Shown: piece after piece, positions 1-6,864 of the stretch
How positions within the stretch are numbered: the stretch's first letter is position 1
Layout of the letters: the number at the start of each line of letters is the position of its first letter
Assembly (NCBI RefSeq): GCF_000688655.1
Contig: NZ_JIBO01000007.1
Coordinates: forward strand, 295,083-302,685
Origin: Lonsdalea quercina subsp. quercina
GTDB taxonomy: Bacteria > Pseudomonadota > Gammaproteobacteria > Enterobacterales > Enterobacteriaceae
Reading direction: 5' to 3'
Length of the DNA stretch: 7,603 nt
The notes under the pieces: generated by a model
Databases searched by the model: none
Seen by the model: only the letters and a program-made list of their open reading frames with translations
What the model was told of the DNA's origin: nothing
Position numbers and translations under genes: made by a program

Positions 1-318
1 CAGCCGAGCCGCAGCTACCTGTTCGATCCGGAAAACAATATCGATACCGGAACGGCCTATCTGGCCATGCTGAAAAATGTGTATCTGGCGGGCATTCAGA
101 ATCCGACCTCTCAGCGTTATGCCGTCATCACCGCCTATAACGGCGGCGCAGGCAGCGTATTGCGCGTGTTCTCCAGCGACAAAGACGCTGCGGTAAGCGC
201 CATCAACGGTATGTCTCCCAACGATGTTTACCAGACGCTGACGACACGTCACCCTTCACAGGAGTCTCGCCGCTATTTATATAAGGTGAATTCGGCGCAG
301 AGAAACTATCGTCGCTGA
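1..318 (+). CDS. mltC: Membrane-bound lytic murein transglycosylase C, C-terminal part
   Basis: This is the last 105 codons of an open frame that enters from the left edge; the 5' part lies outside the window. The family cleaves the beta-1,4 bond between MurNAc and GlcNAc in peptidoglycan, forming 1,6-anhydro-MurNAc, and is anchored as a lipoprotein to the outer membrane. The visible part is the end of the SLT (lysozyme-like) domain. It includes the segment [12 protein letters not shown], the family motif [11 protein letters not shown] at about residues 40-50 of the fragment, and the C-terminal stretch [12 protein letters not shown] followed by [10 protein letters not shown]. These match my memory of E. 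coli MltC almost residue for residue. The catalytic glutamate lies upstream and is not visible. The first in-frame ATG, at 67, is internal and not a real start. The frame ends in two adjacent TGA stops (316-321 region). Confidence 0.95.
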   Translation, partial: QPSRSYLFDPENNIDTGTAYLAMLKNVYLAGIQNPTSQRYAVITAYNGGAGSVLRVFSSDKDAAVSAINGMSPNDVYQTLTTRHPSQESRRYLYKVNSAQRNYRR

Positions 319-799
319 TGACGCACGTCGAACCTCTGGCCAAGCCGGAGGTTCGTCCGTGGAGGCTCGTCTTCAAAACACAATGGTTGAGGATGTAGTA
401 CAAAGGTTTGATGCTTAATCACGGTTGTTGATGCGTCCGAGGCCCTCCATTGACTGACGAATTTACCGTCAGCACCAACAGGAAACCTGTCTATAAGCAA
501 ATGCTATGCCCAACCTATTGAATAGCAATAATCACTACAAAAAACCAAAAAGCATTCTATATAGCACTATTTTTTTATAATAACGCATGATCATTATCTT
601 TATTTTATACATTACTGGCGCAGACAATTTTTGCCTAGGATGCCAAGAAAAGGTAGCATCGCAGACGTTTTTCAATTCCTGCCCCTGCATGCCGCTAGGG
701 ACTGGCGGTATATGCAAAGGCCGAACTTTAACGGTTAACTCATTAAATAATATGTCATTTCTTTCTTATGAATGATAAGAAACGGGATCTGGACGGGTA
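319..799. other. Intergenic region mltC-ansP, no gene recognised
   Basis: These 481 bp hold the mltC hairpin and then no convincing gene. Short open frames on both strands (for example 587-775 +) have no good ribosome binding site and no recognisable protein. Bases 530-620 and 725-780 are clearly AT-rich and are the likely place for ansP control. Possible -10 boxes are TATAAT at 576-581 and TAATAT at 748-753, but neither has a convincing -35 at 17 bp, so I do not call a promoter. E. coli has nupG in this position; I see no nupG remnant. Confidence 0.6.
329..355 (+). terminator. Hairpin downstream of mltC (possible terminator)
   Basis: A 12-bp stem (329-340 with 344-355, one G-U wobble) closes a 3-nt CAA loop, 10 bases after the mltC stop. 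The position suits a transcription end, but there is no T-run after the stem, so it may instead protect the mRNA 3' end or act with Rho. The structure is seen in the sequence; its role is inferred. Confidence 0.45.
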
Positions 800-2275
800 A
801 TGAACAAGCACAAAAGCAAAGACTCTGAACGCCATGCGGCTAAGCGGCGCTGGCTCGATTCACATGAAGTGGGATACCACAAAACAATGGGTAACAGGCA
901 GGTTCAGATGATCGCCATCGGCGGCTCTATCGGTACCGGTCTGTTCTTAGGCGCGGGCGCTCGTTTACAGATGGCTGGCCCTTCTTTGGCCCTCGTTTAT
1001 CTCGCTTGCGGTATTTTTTCCTTCTTCATTCTGCGCGCGCTGGGCGAACTGGTTTTACACCGTCCTACCAGCGGAAGCTTCGTCTCCTATGCCCGTGAGT
1101 TTCTCGGAGAGAAAGCCTCGTACGTCGCCGGTTGGATGTATTTTCTTAACTGGGCGATGACCGGTATCGTCGATATCACCGCCGTTGCGCTCTACATGCA
1201 TTACTGGGGCACGTTCGCCGACGTCCCACAGTGGGTCTTCGCCCTCAGCGCACTGGCGCTTATCACCACCATGAACATGATCGGGGTGAAATGGTTTGCG
1301 GAAGCGGAGTTCTGGTTCGCGCTCGTCAAAGTCATCGCGATTTCGTTGTTCCTAATCGTGGGGACCATTTATCTCGGCACCGGCCATGAGCTTGATGGCA
1401 ATCGCACCGGCTTCCACCTCATTACCGATAATGGCGGGCTATTCCCTCACGGTATGCTGCCGGCGCTGGTGTTGATACAGGGCGTGATATTTGCCTTTGC
1501 GGGCGTTGAACTGATCGGCACCGCCGCCGGCGAGTGTAAAGATCCCGAGAAAATGCTGCCTAAGGCGATTAACAGCGTTATCTGGCGCGTGGGTCTGTTC
1601 TACGTTGGCTCAGTGATCCTGCTGGTGTGTTTGCTGCCGTGGAACGCCTACCAGGCGGGGCAAAGTCCATTTGTGACGTTCTTCAGCAAGTTAGGCGTTC
1701 CTTACATCGGTACTATCATGAATATCGTGGTGCTGTCGGCGGCGCTGTCCAGCCTCAACTCCGGGCTGTACTCGACCGGACGTATTCTACGTTCGCTGTC
1801 GCTGGGAGGCTCCGCGCCGAAGTTCATGTCAAAAATGAGCGCGCAATCCGTGCCTTACGCCGGGATTTTGGTCACTGTGGGCATCCACGCCATCGGCGTG
1901 TTCCTGAACTACATCGTGCCGGCGCAGGTGTTTGAGATTGTGTTGAACATCGCTTCGCTCGGCATTATCAGCTCTTGGGGCTTTATCATTGTCTGCCAGA
2001 TGAAGCTGCGTCAGGCGATTAAAGCCGGAAAGGCCAAACCGATCAGCTTCAGAATGCCCGGCGCGCCGGTAACTTCCTGGCTGACGCTGGGATTCCTTGT
2101 GTCTGTACTGGTACTCATGGCATTCGATTACCCTAACGGCACCTATACCATTTCCACGCTGCCGCTACTTGCCATCATGCTGACAATGGGCTGGTACAGC
2201 CTGCGCCGCCAAAAGGAGGATGCGAATTTGGTCAAACAGGAGCACGAGCAGCAGGGGTCCTCAAACTCACAGTAA
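800..2275 (+). CDS. ansP: L-asparagine permease, APC family
   Basis: Predicted inner-membrane, proton-coupled amino acid importer of the APC superfamily (amino acid transporter family with CycA, PheP and ProY). The 491 residues compare with 499 in E. coli AnsP. The N-terminus (HAAKRRWL, then GYHK and GNRQVQMIAIGG) and the stretches LHRPTSGSFVSYAREFLG (about 86-103) and TGFHLITDNGG (about 203-213) are very close to that protein as I recall it. Family signatures are GGSIGTGLF at 41-49 in the first membrane helix and FAFAGVELIGTAAGECKDPE at about 231-250. The hydrophobic pattern fits about 12 membrane segments with a charged, Glu/Lys/Gln-rich cytoplasmic tail from about 465. The ATG at 800 is chosen because the cytoplasmic N-terminus aligns from its first residues. 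The ribosome binding site is poor (only GGAC/GGG upstream). The gene converges with speC. Other amino acid permeases are less likely given the distinctive N-terminus. Confidence 0.92.
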   Translation: MNKHKSKDSERHAAKRRWLDSHEVGYHKTMGNRQVQMIAIGGSIGTGLFLGAGARLQMAGPSLALVYLACGIFSFFILRALGELVLHRPTSGSFVSYAREFLGEKASYVAGWMYFLNWAMTGIVDITAVALYMHYWGTFADVPQWVFALSALALITTMNMIGVKWFAEAEFWFALVKVIAISLFLIVGTIYLGTGHELDGNRTGFHLITDNGGLFPHGMLPALVLIQGVIFAFAGVELIGTAAGECKDPEKMLPKAINSVIWRVGLFYVGSVILLVCLLPWNAYQAGQSPFVTFFSKLGVPYIGTIMNIVVLSAALSSLNSGLYSTGRILRSLSLGGSAPKFMSKMSAQSVPYAGILVTVGIHAIGVFLNYIVPAQVFEIVLNIASLGIISSWGFIIVCQMKLRQAIKAGKAKPISFRMPGAPVTSWLTLGFLVSVLVLMAFDYPNGTYTISTLPLLAIMLTMGWYSLRRQKEDANLVKQEHEQQGSSNSQ

Positions 2276-2291
2276 CGTTCCCGACGCCGAT

Positions 2292-2313
2292 TACCGGGGC
2301 TTTCGCCCCGGTA
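2292..2313. terminator. Hairpin between convergent ansP and speC
   Basis: A perfect 9-bp GC-rich stem (2292-2300 with 2305-2313) with a TTTC loop lies between the ansP stop and the speC stop, 48 bp apart. The symmetric placement suits a shared bidirectional terminator. No T-run follows on either strand, so termination efficiency is uncertain. Confidence 0.5.
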
Positions 2314-2323
2314 TGTCCGGTTC

Positions 2324-4477
2324 CTAATCCGACACCACATGCGCGTATAGCCGTTTCCGCCCATCTTCTTCCGCGACGACGTATACGCCCTGTAGCTCCG
2401 GCGCAAAGCCCGGCATCAGGTTCAGACCAGCTTCCAGCGCCAGAAAATAACGCAGCACCGCCCCGCCCCACACTTCTCCCGGCACCACGCATAGCACGCC
2501 CGGCGGATAAGGCAGCGCCCCCTCGGCCGCAACACGCCCTTCGGCCTCGTCCAGCGCAATCAGTTCGATATCGCCCCGGATAAAGCAACTGTGCGCTTCT
2601 TGCGGCAACATGACTGCCGCCGGGAACTCCGCCTGGCGGAACATCGCTTTCTGCAGGCGCTTCACGTCATGACGCGCGTAAAAATCATGCATTTCCTGGC
2701 ATAGCCTCCGCAGCGTGTAACCTTCATAGCGCTGATGATGCTTCTGAAACAGGCTCGGCAGAACGTCGCTCAACGGAGCGTTTTGCTCAATCAACTGCTC
2801 GAAGCGCACCAGCGCCTGCACTAAATGATGCATCTTGCGGCTATCTTCCGCCGGGGTCAGTAGGAACAGTATCGTATTCAGATCGCATTTTTCCGGAATG
2901 ATGCCGTGTTCGCGCAGATAGTTGGCCAGAATCGTGGCCGGTATGCCGAACGGTGTGTACTCACCGGTTTCCGCATCAATACCGGGTGTCGTCAGCAGCA
3001 GCTTACAAGGGTCGACAAAATACTGATCCTGCGCGTATCCCTCAAAGGCATGCCAGCGCTCTCCCGGTTCAAAAAGGAAGAAGCGGACGTCCTGCGCCAT
3101 CGCCTCTGTGTCGTGACCCTGCCAGGGTGTGCCGCTCACCGATGTCGGGACAAAAGGCGCGATCATGGAACACCGTTCAAGCAACTGCTTTCGGGTTTCA
3201 ATGCCCAGCTTCACGCACTCCTGCCACAGGCGGCGACCGCTGGTGCCTTCGTGCATCTTGGCGTTGACATCCAGCGCGGCGAAGAGTGGATAGAACGGAC
3301 TTGTCGAGGCATGCAGCATAAAGGCATTGTTGAGCCGCTTATGGTTGCAGAAACGCTTCTGCCCCTTGATGTGGGCGTCTTTCTTGTGGATCTGTGACGT
3401 TTGGGAAAAACCGGCCTGTTGTTTATGCACCGACTGCGTCACAAATATCCCCGGATCGTTTTCATTGAGTTCGAGCATAAGCGGCGAGCACTGCTCCATC
3501 ATCGGAATAAACTGTTCGTAACCGACCCAGGCGGAATCAAACAAAATGTAGTCACACAGATGACCGATGCTGTCGACCACCTGACGCGCGTTATAGATGG
3601 TGCCGTCATAGGTGCCAAGCTGGATCACCGCCAGACGGAATGGCCTTGCCTCCTCGGCGCGCTCAGGGGCAACCGCCCTGACCTGCTCACGCAGGTAAGC
3701 CTCGTCAAAGCAGTGGGCGTCGATGCCGCCAATCAGACCAAACGGGTTTCGCGCCGTTTCGAGATACACCGGCGTCGCGCCCGCCTGAATCAGCGCACCG
3801 TGATGATTGGACTTGTGATTGTTACGGTCGAACAGTACCAGATCGCCCCGCGTCAGTAGTGCATTGGTGACGACTTTGTTCGCCGCGGAGGTGCCGTTCA
3901 GCACAAAGTAAGTTTTGTCCGCATTAAAGACTTTGGCTGCGAATTTCTGGGCCTCTTTCGCGGCCCCTTCGTGGATCAACAGGTCGCCCAGCGTCACATC
4001 CGCATTGCAGATATCCGATCGAAACAGGGTCTCGCCATAAAACTCATAGAACTGACGCCCGGCGGGATGCTTACGGAAGAATTGCCCCCCCTGATGCCCA
4101 GGGCAGGCAAAGGTCGTCGTGCCCATTTCGACATACTGGGTCAACGTGTCGAAAAACGGCGGCAACAGCGCATCTTCATACGCCCGGGCCGCCTCCTCCA
4201 GCAGAACGGCATGCCCACCTGCTTCGTCCAATGTCAGCCACTCACTATCTGAGGGCAGCATTTCGATACTGCCCTCTTCCGACATGCGCAGCACAAAGGC
4301 CGGGATAGAAAACCCCGTGTGATGTAACACTGACAAAATACCGCTGTGAGCTTCCTCAACGGATACCACTACCGCAGCGATATCCGTAAAGTCGGTCTGA
4401 CTCAGGGCCACTACCGGTCGTTCAGTGATTAAACGGGCGGCAACCGCTGAATTGGCCGCAATTTTCAACTGTTTCAT
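2324..4477 (-). CDS. speC: Ornithine decarboxylase, biosynthetic type, PLP-dependent
   Basis: Converts L-ornithine to putrescine and CO2 in polyamine synthesis in the cytoplasm. The frame gives 717 residues against 711 for E. coli SpeC and is nearly co-linear with it. Layout: N-terminal wing domain (about 1-105), the PLP-binding aminotransferase-like domain of the Orn/Lys/Arg decarboxylase major family, then the C-terminal domain. Visible motifs are FACPGHQ (about 123-129), DRNNHKSNHHGALIQAGATP (about 217-236), ILFDSAWVGYEQF with the cofactor-ring Asp at about 314, and TQSVHKQQAGFSQTSQIHKK with the Schiff-base lysine at about 352. The C-terminal EGALPYPPGVLCVVPGEVWG is also conserved. The start at 4477 (MKQLKIAANS) is chosen because it matches the E. 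coli N-terminus; only a weak GGG lies 8 nt upstream. The frame stays open to an ATG at 4597, adding 40 residues with no likeness I know. The constitutive SpeC is favoured over inducible SpeF by overall likeness and by the position next to mltC and pheV. Confidence 0.95.
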   Translation of the reverse strand: MKQLKIAANSAVAARLITERPVVALSQTDFTDIAAVVVSVEEAHSGILSVLHHTGFSIPAFVLRMSEEGSIEMLPSDSEWLTLDEAGGHAVLLEEAARAYEDALLPPFFDTLTQYVEMGTTTFACPGHQGGQFFRKHPAGRQFYEFYGETLFRSDICNADVTLGDLLIHEGAAKEAQKFAAKVFNADKTYFVLNGTSAANKVVTNALLTRGDLVLFDRNNHKSNHHGALIQAGATPVYLETARNPFGLIGGIDAHCFDEAYLREQVRAVAPERAEEARPFRLAVIQLGTYDGTIYNARQVVDSIGHLCDYILFDSAWVGYEQFIPMMEQCSPLMLELNENDPGIFVTQSVHKQQAGFSQTSQIHKKDAHIKGQKRFCNHKRLNNAFMLHASTSPFYPLFAALDVNAKMHEGTSGRRLWQECVKLGIETRKQLLERCSMIAPFVPTSVSGTPWQGHDTEAMAQDVRFFLFEPGERWHAFEGYAQDQYFVDPCKLLLTTPGIDAETGEYTPFGIPATILANYLREHGIIPEKCDLNTILFLLTPAEDSRKMHHLVQALVRFEQLIEQNAPLSDVLPSLFQKHHQRYEGYTLRRLCQEMHDFYARHDVKRLQKAMFRQAEFPAAVMLPQEAHSCFIRGDIELIALDEAEGRVAAEGALPYPPGVLCVVPGEVWGGAVLRYFLALEAGLNLMPGFAPELQGVYVVAEEDGRKRLYAHVVSD

Positions 4478-4509
4478 GTAACAAACCCAAACGATCAAGG
4501 ATGAGTAGA

Positions 4510-4526
4510 TGTGTCCGAAAGACACA
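4510..4526 (-). promoter_or_regulatory. Hairpin in the speC leader
   Basis: A perfect 6-bp stem (TGTGTC/GACACA) with a 5-nt loop lies 33-49 nt upstream of the speC ATG. In the mRNA sense it reads GUGUC-UUUCG-GACAC, a compact C-G closed loop. It could affect speC translation or mark the untranslated leader. The function is inference; the structure is directly visible. Confidence 0.35.
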
Positions 4527-4597
4527 GCGCAGGGATGACGTGCCAAACCGTTGCCGGTCGTGTTTCCCCAGCCAATACCATTTAGTGTATGACTCAT

Positions 4598-5043
4598 GCG
4601 AAAACCTGCCGAAACAAAGGGGAAATTGGCCCGTTCTATCCGATAGACATCAGTAAAATCAGAGGGATAACTCTATTCTTAATCATGCCTAACAGTGAGC
4701 GTCGGCACGCCTCACCGCATGGTGAAGGGAGATAAACTGGAAAAAGAGAATGCTACAGCAGTGTGACCGGAGTCCCGGGACGTCATCAAAGTCGTGGCGC
4801 GCAGCGTCTGCACCAGAAGCATTGAGTCCGACATATCAACGACCCTCGATAATCACAGATGAAAGGAAAGTCAAAAACCGCGCAATAGTCGCACTATTTT
4901 TTATCCAATTCAAGAAAGCCACGGCCGCCTAAGCCGGGAAATCTAAAATAGCCCTCCCCCCATCTGGCTAGCAGTACTTCTACATGGGAGATCACGACAT
5001 TGTTTGAAAATAGAGCAAGCAGGCGGCGTAAGGCAGAAACCCG
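4598..5043. other. Intergenic region speC-tRNA-Phe, no gene recognised
   Basis: About 450 bp without a convincing gene; it must hold the speC promoter on the minus strand and the upstream region of the tRNA. Visible structures are an imperfect stem (GTGAGCGT, loop CGGC, ACG-C-CTCAC) at 4695-4715 and an overlapping perfect stem TCACC-GCAT-GGTGA at 4712-4725. The two cannot form together. An open frame at 4750-4932 (+) has atypical composition, no ribosome binding site and no recognised family. E. coli carries yqgA here; no trace of it is seen. Confidence 0.55.
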
Positions 5044-5072
5044 TTGACGGCTCCGGTGATATACGGTTTAAT
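5044..5072 (+). promoter_or_regulatory. tRNA-Phe promoter, stable-RNA type
   Basis: A -35 box TTGACG (5044-5049) and a -10 box TTTAAT (5067-5072) are separated by exactly 17 bp. The following GCGCCCC discriminator is typical of stable-RNA promoters under stringent (ppGpp) control. The likely start is about 5079-5082, just before the mature tRNA 5' end, so the 5' leader would be only a few bases. An AT-rich stretch at 5000-5013 lies too far upstream to call an UP element with confidence. Confidence 0.85.
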
Positions 5073-5082
5073 GCGCCCCGTT

Positions 5083-5158
5083 GCCCGGATAGCTCAGTCG
5101 GTAGAGCAGAGGATTGAAAATCCTCGTGTCCTTGGTTCGATTCCGAGTCCGGGCACCA
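5083..5158 (+). tRNA. pheV: tRNA-Phe (GAA), pheV-like
   Basis: A 76-nt tRNA with a complete cloverleaf. The 7-bp acceptor stem is GCCCGGA/TCCGGGC, the D arm starts AGCTCAGTCGG, and the anticodon loop TTGAAAA carries GAA at 5116-5118. The T loop is TTCGATT, the discriminator is A, and CCA is encoded at 5156-5158. It differs from E. coli tRNA-Phe, as I recall it, only by one compensated pair in the anticodon stem (GAGGA/TCCTC instead of GGGGA/TCCCC). The locus next to speC corresponds to E. coli pheV, a frequent integration site for P4-type islands. The gene is intact, so the insertion to its right restored the 3' end. The symbol rests on position; pheU has the same sequence in E. coli. Confidence 0.97.
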
Positions 5159-5168
5159 CTTATTAAAG

Positions 5169-5193
5169 AAACCAGCCTGATGGCTGGTTTTTT
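5169..5193 (+). terminator. Intrinsic terminator of tRNA-Phe
   Basis: A perfect 9-bp stem (AAACCAGCC/GGCTGGTTT) with a TGAT loop, with the T-run TTTTTT at 5188-5193. It starts 10 bases after the tRNA CCA and is a classic Rho-independent terminator for the single-tRNA transcript. Confidence 0.92.
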
Positions 5194-5206
5194 GCTTTCA
5201 GAGATA

Positions 5207-5301
5207 CGGACTCTCCATCGAACTTCGTTCGATTATTCACCGCAAGCGGCTCACCCCTTTGGGGCCAGCGCGTAAACCGCGCTGTTCAACGCCTACGGCG
5301 T
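5207..5301. repeat. Cluster of five short inverted repeats
   Basis: Between the tRNA terminator and the hexamer array, five small hairpins follow one another with little spacing. They are ATCGAAC-TTC-GTTCGAT (5217-5233), CCGC-AA-GCGG (5240-5249), CCCC-TTT-GGGG (5254-5264), CAGCGCG-TAAAC-CGCGCTG (5266-5284) and ACGCC-TAC-GGCGT (5289-5301). The left edge, CGGACTC at 5207-5213, is the reverse complement of GAGTCCG in the array to the right, so the whole could fold as a multibranch structure closed by that stem. All stems are read directly. I do not recognise a named repeat family, and the function is unknown. Confidence 0.7.
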
Positions 5302-5373
5302 AGTCCGAGTCCGAGTCCGAGTCCGAGTCCGAGTCCGAGTCCGAGTCCGAGTCCGAGTCCGAGTCCGAGTCCG
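5302..5373 (+). repeat. 12 perfect tandem copies of the hexamer AGTCCG
   Basis: A 72-bp array of 12 identical 6-bp units without any mismatch. The unit equals the junction of T-stem and acceptor stem in the upstream tRNA-Phe (CCGAGTCCGG, 5143-5152), and the array ends in GCACCAC, like the tRNA 3' end. The simplest reading is that a copy of the tRNA 3' end, produced by integration, has expanded by slipped-strand replication. Perfect identity suggests recent or continuing length change. It is non-coding, with no known gene overlapping it. Confidence 0.95.
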
Positions 5374-5380
5374 GCACCAC
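5368..5380 (+). other. Putative attachment-site remnant, copy of the tRNA-Phe 3' end
   Basis: The last array unit plus its tail reads AGTCCGGCACCAC. The tRNA 3' end and following base at 5146-5159 read AGTCCGGGCACCAC, so the two differ only by one missing G. A duplicated tRNA 3' end next to a tyrosine integrase gene is the mark of integration into a tRNA. The copy lies between the intact tRNA and int rather than beyond the island, so it may be a scar of an earlier or tandem insertion, or a degraded att core. The true far-end att site is outside the window. Confidence 0.6.
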
Positions 5381-5450
5381 CTTTCCTTTTTTATTCCTCC
5401 TTATCAATCCCTATATTTATGTGATTCAATAAGTTGGCGTGAAAATCTTT

Positions 5451-5536
5451 CCCGATGCGTTTTGATTTATCCCTTCGTATCGGGGAATTTGTGGGTCAGA
5501 TTGCGGGTCATTCAGTTCGATGAACGGGAGTGACCC
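5451..5536. promoter_or_regulatory. Repeat-rich control region upstream of the integrase
   Basis: Three kinds of repeat lie in the 90 bp before int. An inverted repeat CCCGATGCG/CGTATCGGG (5451-5459 and 5476-5484, one mismatch that is a G-T wobble) has a 16-nt centre. GGGTCA occurs twice in direct orientation 12 bp apart (5493-5498, 5505-5510) and once inverted as TGACCC (5531-5536). Between the last two, GTTC-GAT-GAAC (5515-5525) forms a nested palindrome. Likely roles are integrase arm sites, excisionase sites or an autoregulatory operator. The repeats are visible; binding is inferred. No clear -35/-10 pair was found. Confidence 0.5.
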
Positions 5537-5540
5537 TCAT

Positions 5541-6803
5541 GTGTTAACTGACAGCAAAGTCCGATCCGCGAAACCTCTCGCAAAATCTTACAAGCTCACT
5601 GACTCGCAAGGCCTGTACCTCACGGTATCCACCAGCGGCGCTAAGTTATGGTATTTCCGTTATCGCTTCGCCGGTAAAGAAAACCGTCTAGCCTTTGGCC
5701 CCTATCCCCAGACTACGCTGGCGGAAGCCCGCGAAAAGCGCAATGCCGCGCGTAAGCTGCTGGCGTCCGGACTCTGCCCTTCTCAGCTTCGTAAATCGAA
5801 CAACCCCGCCGTTGAGGAATCCCGTACCTTTCAGTATGTCGCTCTGGCATGGCACACCAGCAGTCTTAAACTCTGGTCGGAAGCCCATGCCGATAAAATT
5901 CTCACCTGCCTGAAACGCTACGTTTTCCCTGCCATTGGCGCAATAGATATCGCTCAGGTTGAAACCCGCCATCTGGCGCAGCTTATGAAGGCGATTGACG
6001 ATAGAGGCGTGCATGACGTCGCCGGACGGGTGCGGCAGCATCTGACCAAAATCATGCGCCACGCCGTACAGCAAGGTGTCATCAAATACAATCCAGCTTA
6101 CGATTTGGACGGAGTCGTGACCCCGGTAGCGACCCAACATCACCCCGCCCTGCCGCTGAAACGCCTGCCAGAGCTGCTTGAGAAGATTCGTAATTACAAA
6201 GGCAGGGAACTGACCCGTCTGGCGCTGGAGCTGAATCTGCATGTCTTTCTGCGCTCCAGCGAGTTACGGCTTGCCCGTTGGGACGAGTTCAACCTGAAAG
6301 CCCATATCTGGACCGTACCTGCCCAGCGTGAGGCAGTAAAAGGTGTGAGGTTCTCAGAGCGTGGCGCAAAGATGAAGGATGAACACCTGGCGCCGCTGTC
6401 ACGACAGGCGGTTGCCCTGCTGAAACAAATTCAGGCGATTTCTGGCGAGTCAGTATTCGTTTTTCCAGGCGCTCGCACGCTGAACAAGCCAATGAGTGAA
6501 AACACCATCAACAAGGCGCTGCGCGTGATTGGCTATGACACCAAGACAGAAATTTGCGGCCACGGCTTCAGGACTATGGCCTGTAGCGCCCTGAATGAGT
6601 CCGGATGCTGGTCAAAGGATGCCATTGAGCGGCTGATGAGTCACAAAGAACGCAACGGCGTGCGGGCTGCTTACGTGCATAAAGCGGAGCATCTGGAAGC
6701 CCGAATCGAAATGATGCAGTGGTGGTCGGATTATCTGGACGTAAACCGAGAAGGATATGTCGCGCCGTATATTTATGCTCGAAGTTACAAAAGAGAAGAT
6801 TGA
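5541..6803 (+). CDS. P4-type tyrosine recombinase (island integrase)
   Basis: Site-specific recombinase expected to insert and excise the island at the tRNA-Phe 3' end. Numbered from the GTG at 5541 (420 aa), the N-terminal arm-binding domain (DUF4102 type) spans about 1-85 with LTDSKVRSAKP and YKLTDSQGLYLTV. A core-binding SAM-like domain follows (about 95-195), then the catalytic domain (about 205-385). All catalytic residues are present: R238 (RSSEL), K279 (KMKDEH), H341-x-x-R344 (HGFR), H368 (SHKERN) and the nucleophile Y378 (RAAY). The WTVPAQR to APLSRQA stretch is longer than in many relatives, with GVRFSERGAKMK in between, as in one P4-type subgroup. The GTG start is preferred because GGGAG lies 10 nt upstream and relatives usually begin right before LTD. 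An ATG at 5520 gives 427 aa but has no ribosome binding site. It appears functional. Confidence 0.93.
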   Translation: MLTDSKVRSAKPLAKSYKLTDSQGLYLTVSTSGAKLWYFRYRFAGKENRLAFGPYPQTTLAEAREKRNAARKLLASGLCPSQLRKSNNPAVEESRTFQYVALAWHTSSLKLWSEAHADKILTCLKRYVFPAIGAIDIAQVETRHLAQLMKAIDDRGVHDVAGRVRQHLTKIMRHAVQQGVIKYNPAYDLDGVVTPVATQHHPALPLKRLPELLEKIRNYKGRELTRLALELNLHVFLRSSELRLARWDEFNLKAHIWTVPAQREAVKGVRFSERGAKMKDEHLAPLSRQAVALLKQIQAISGESVFVFPGARTLNKPMSENTINKALRVIGYDTKTEICGHGFRTMACSALNESGCWSKDAIERLMSHKERNGVRAAYVHKAEHLEARIEMMQWWSDYLDVNREGYVAPYIYARSYKRED

Positions 6804-6837
6804 TTGCGGCTAACGCGCTGCGCTTGTTGGCTCCGGA

Positions 6838-6864
6838 CGGGCTTTCTATGTGGTAGAAAACCCG
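6838..6864. terminator. Hairpin between convergent int and the Myb-like gene
   Basis: Stem CGGGCTTTCTA (6838-6848) pairs with TAGAAAACCCG (6854-6864) with one mismatch and a 5-nt loop. It lies 35 bp after the int stop and 49 bp beyond the end of the opposing gene, so it could end transcription from either side. There is no long T-run after it on either strand, so this is only a candidate. Confidence 0.4.

Noticed and set aside
587..775. 62-codon open frame upstream of ansP
   Set aside because: The N-terminus is hydrophobic, but there is no ribosome binding site and composition follows the AT-rich DNA; probably chance.
4750..4932. 60-codon open frame between speC and tRNA-Phe
   Set aside because: No ribosome binding site, mixed composition and no likeness to YqgA or another family; most likely chance.
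5302..5373. CRISPR array
   Set aside because: The units are 6 bp and directly adjacent, with no spacers and no cas genes in view.
5199..5380. Degenerate tRNA-like molecule formed by CGGACTC and GAGTCCG plus GCACCA
   Set aside because: The inner hairpins do not fit D, anticodon and T arms, and GAG belongs to the T stem in the tRNA copy, so the acceptor likeness looks accidental.
5688..6242. 184-codon minus-strand frame inside int
   Set aside because: It is fully antisense to the conserved integrase frame, which explains the sequence.
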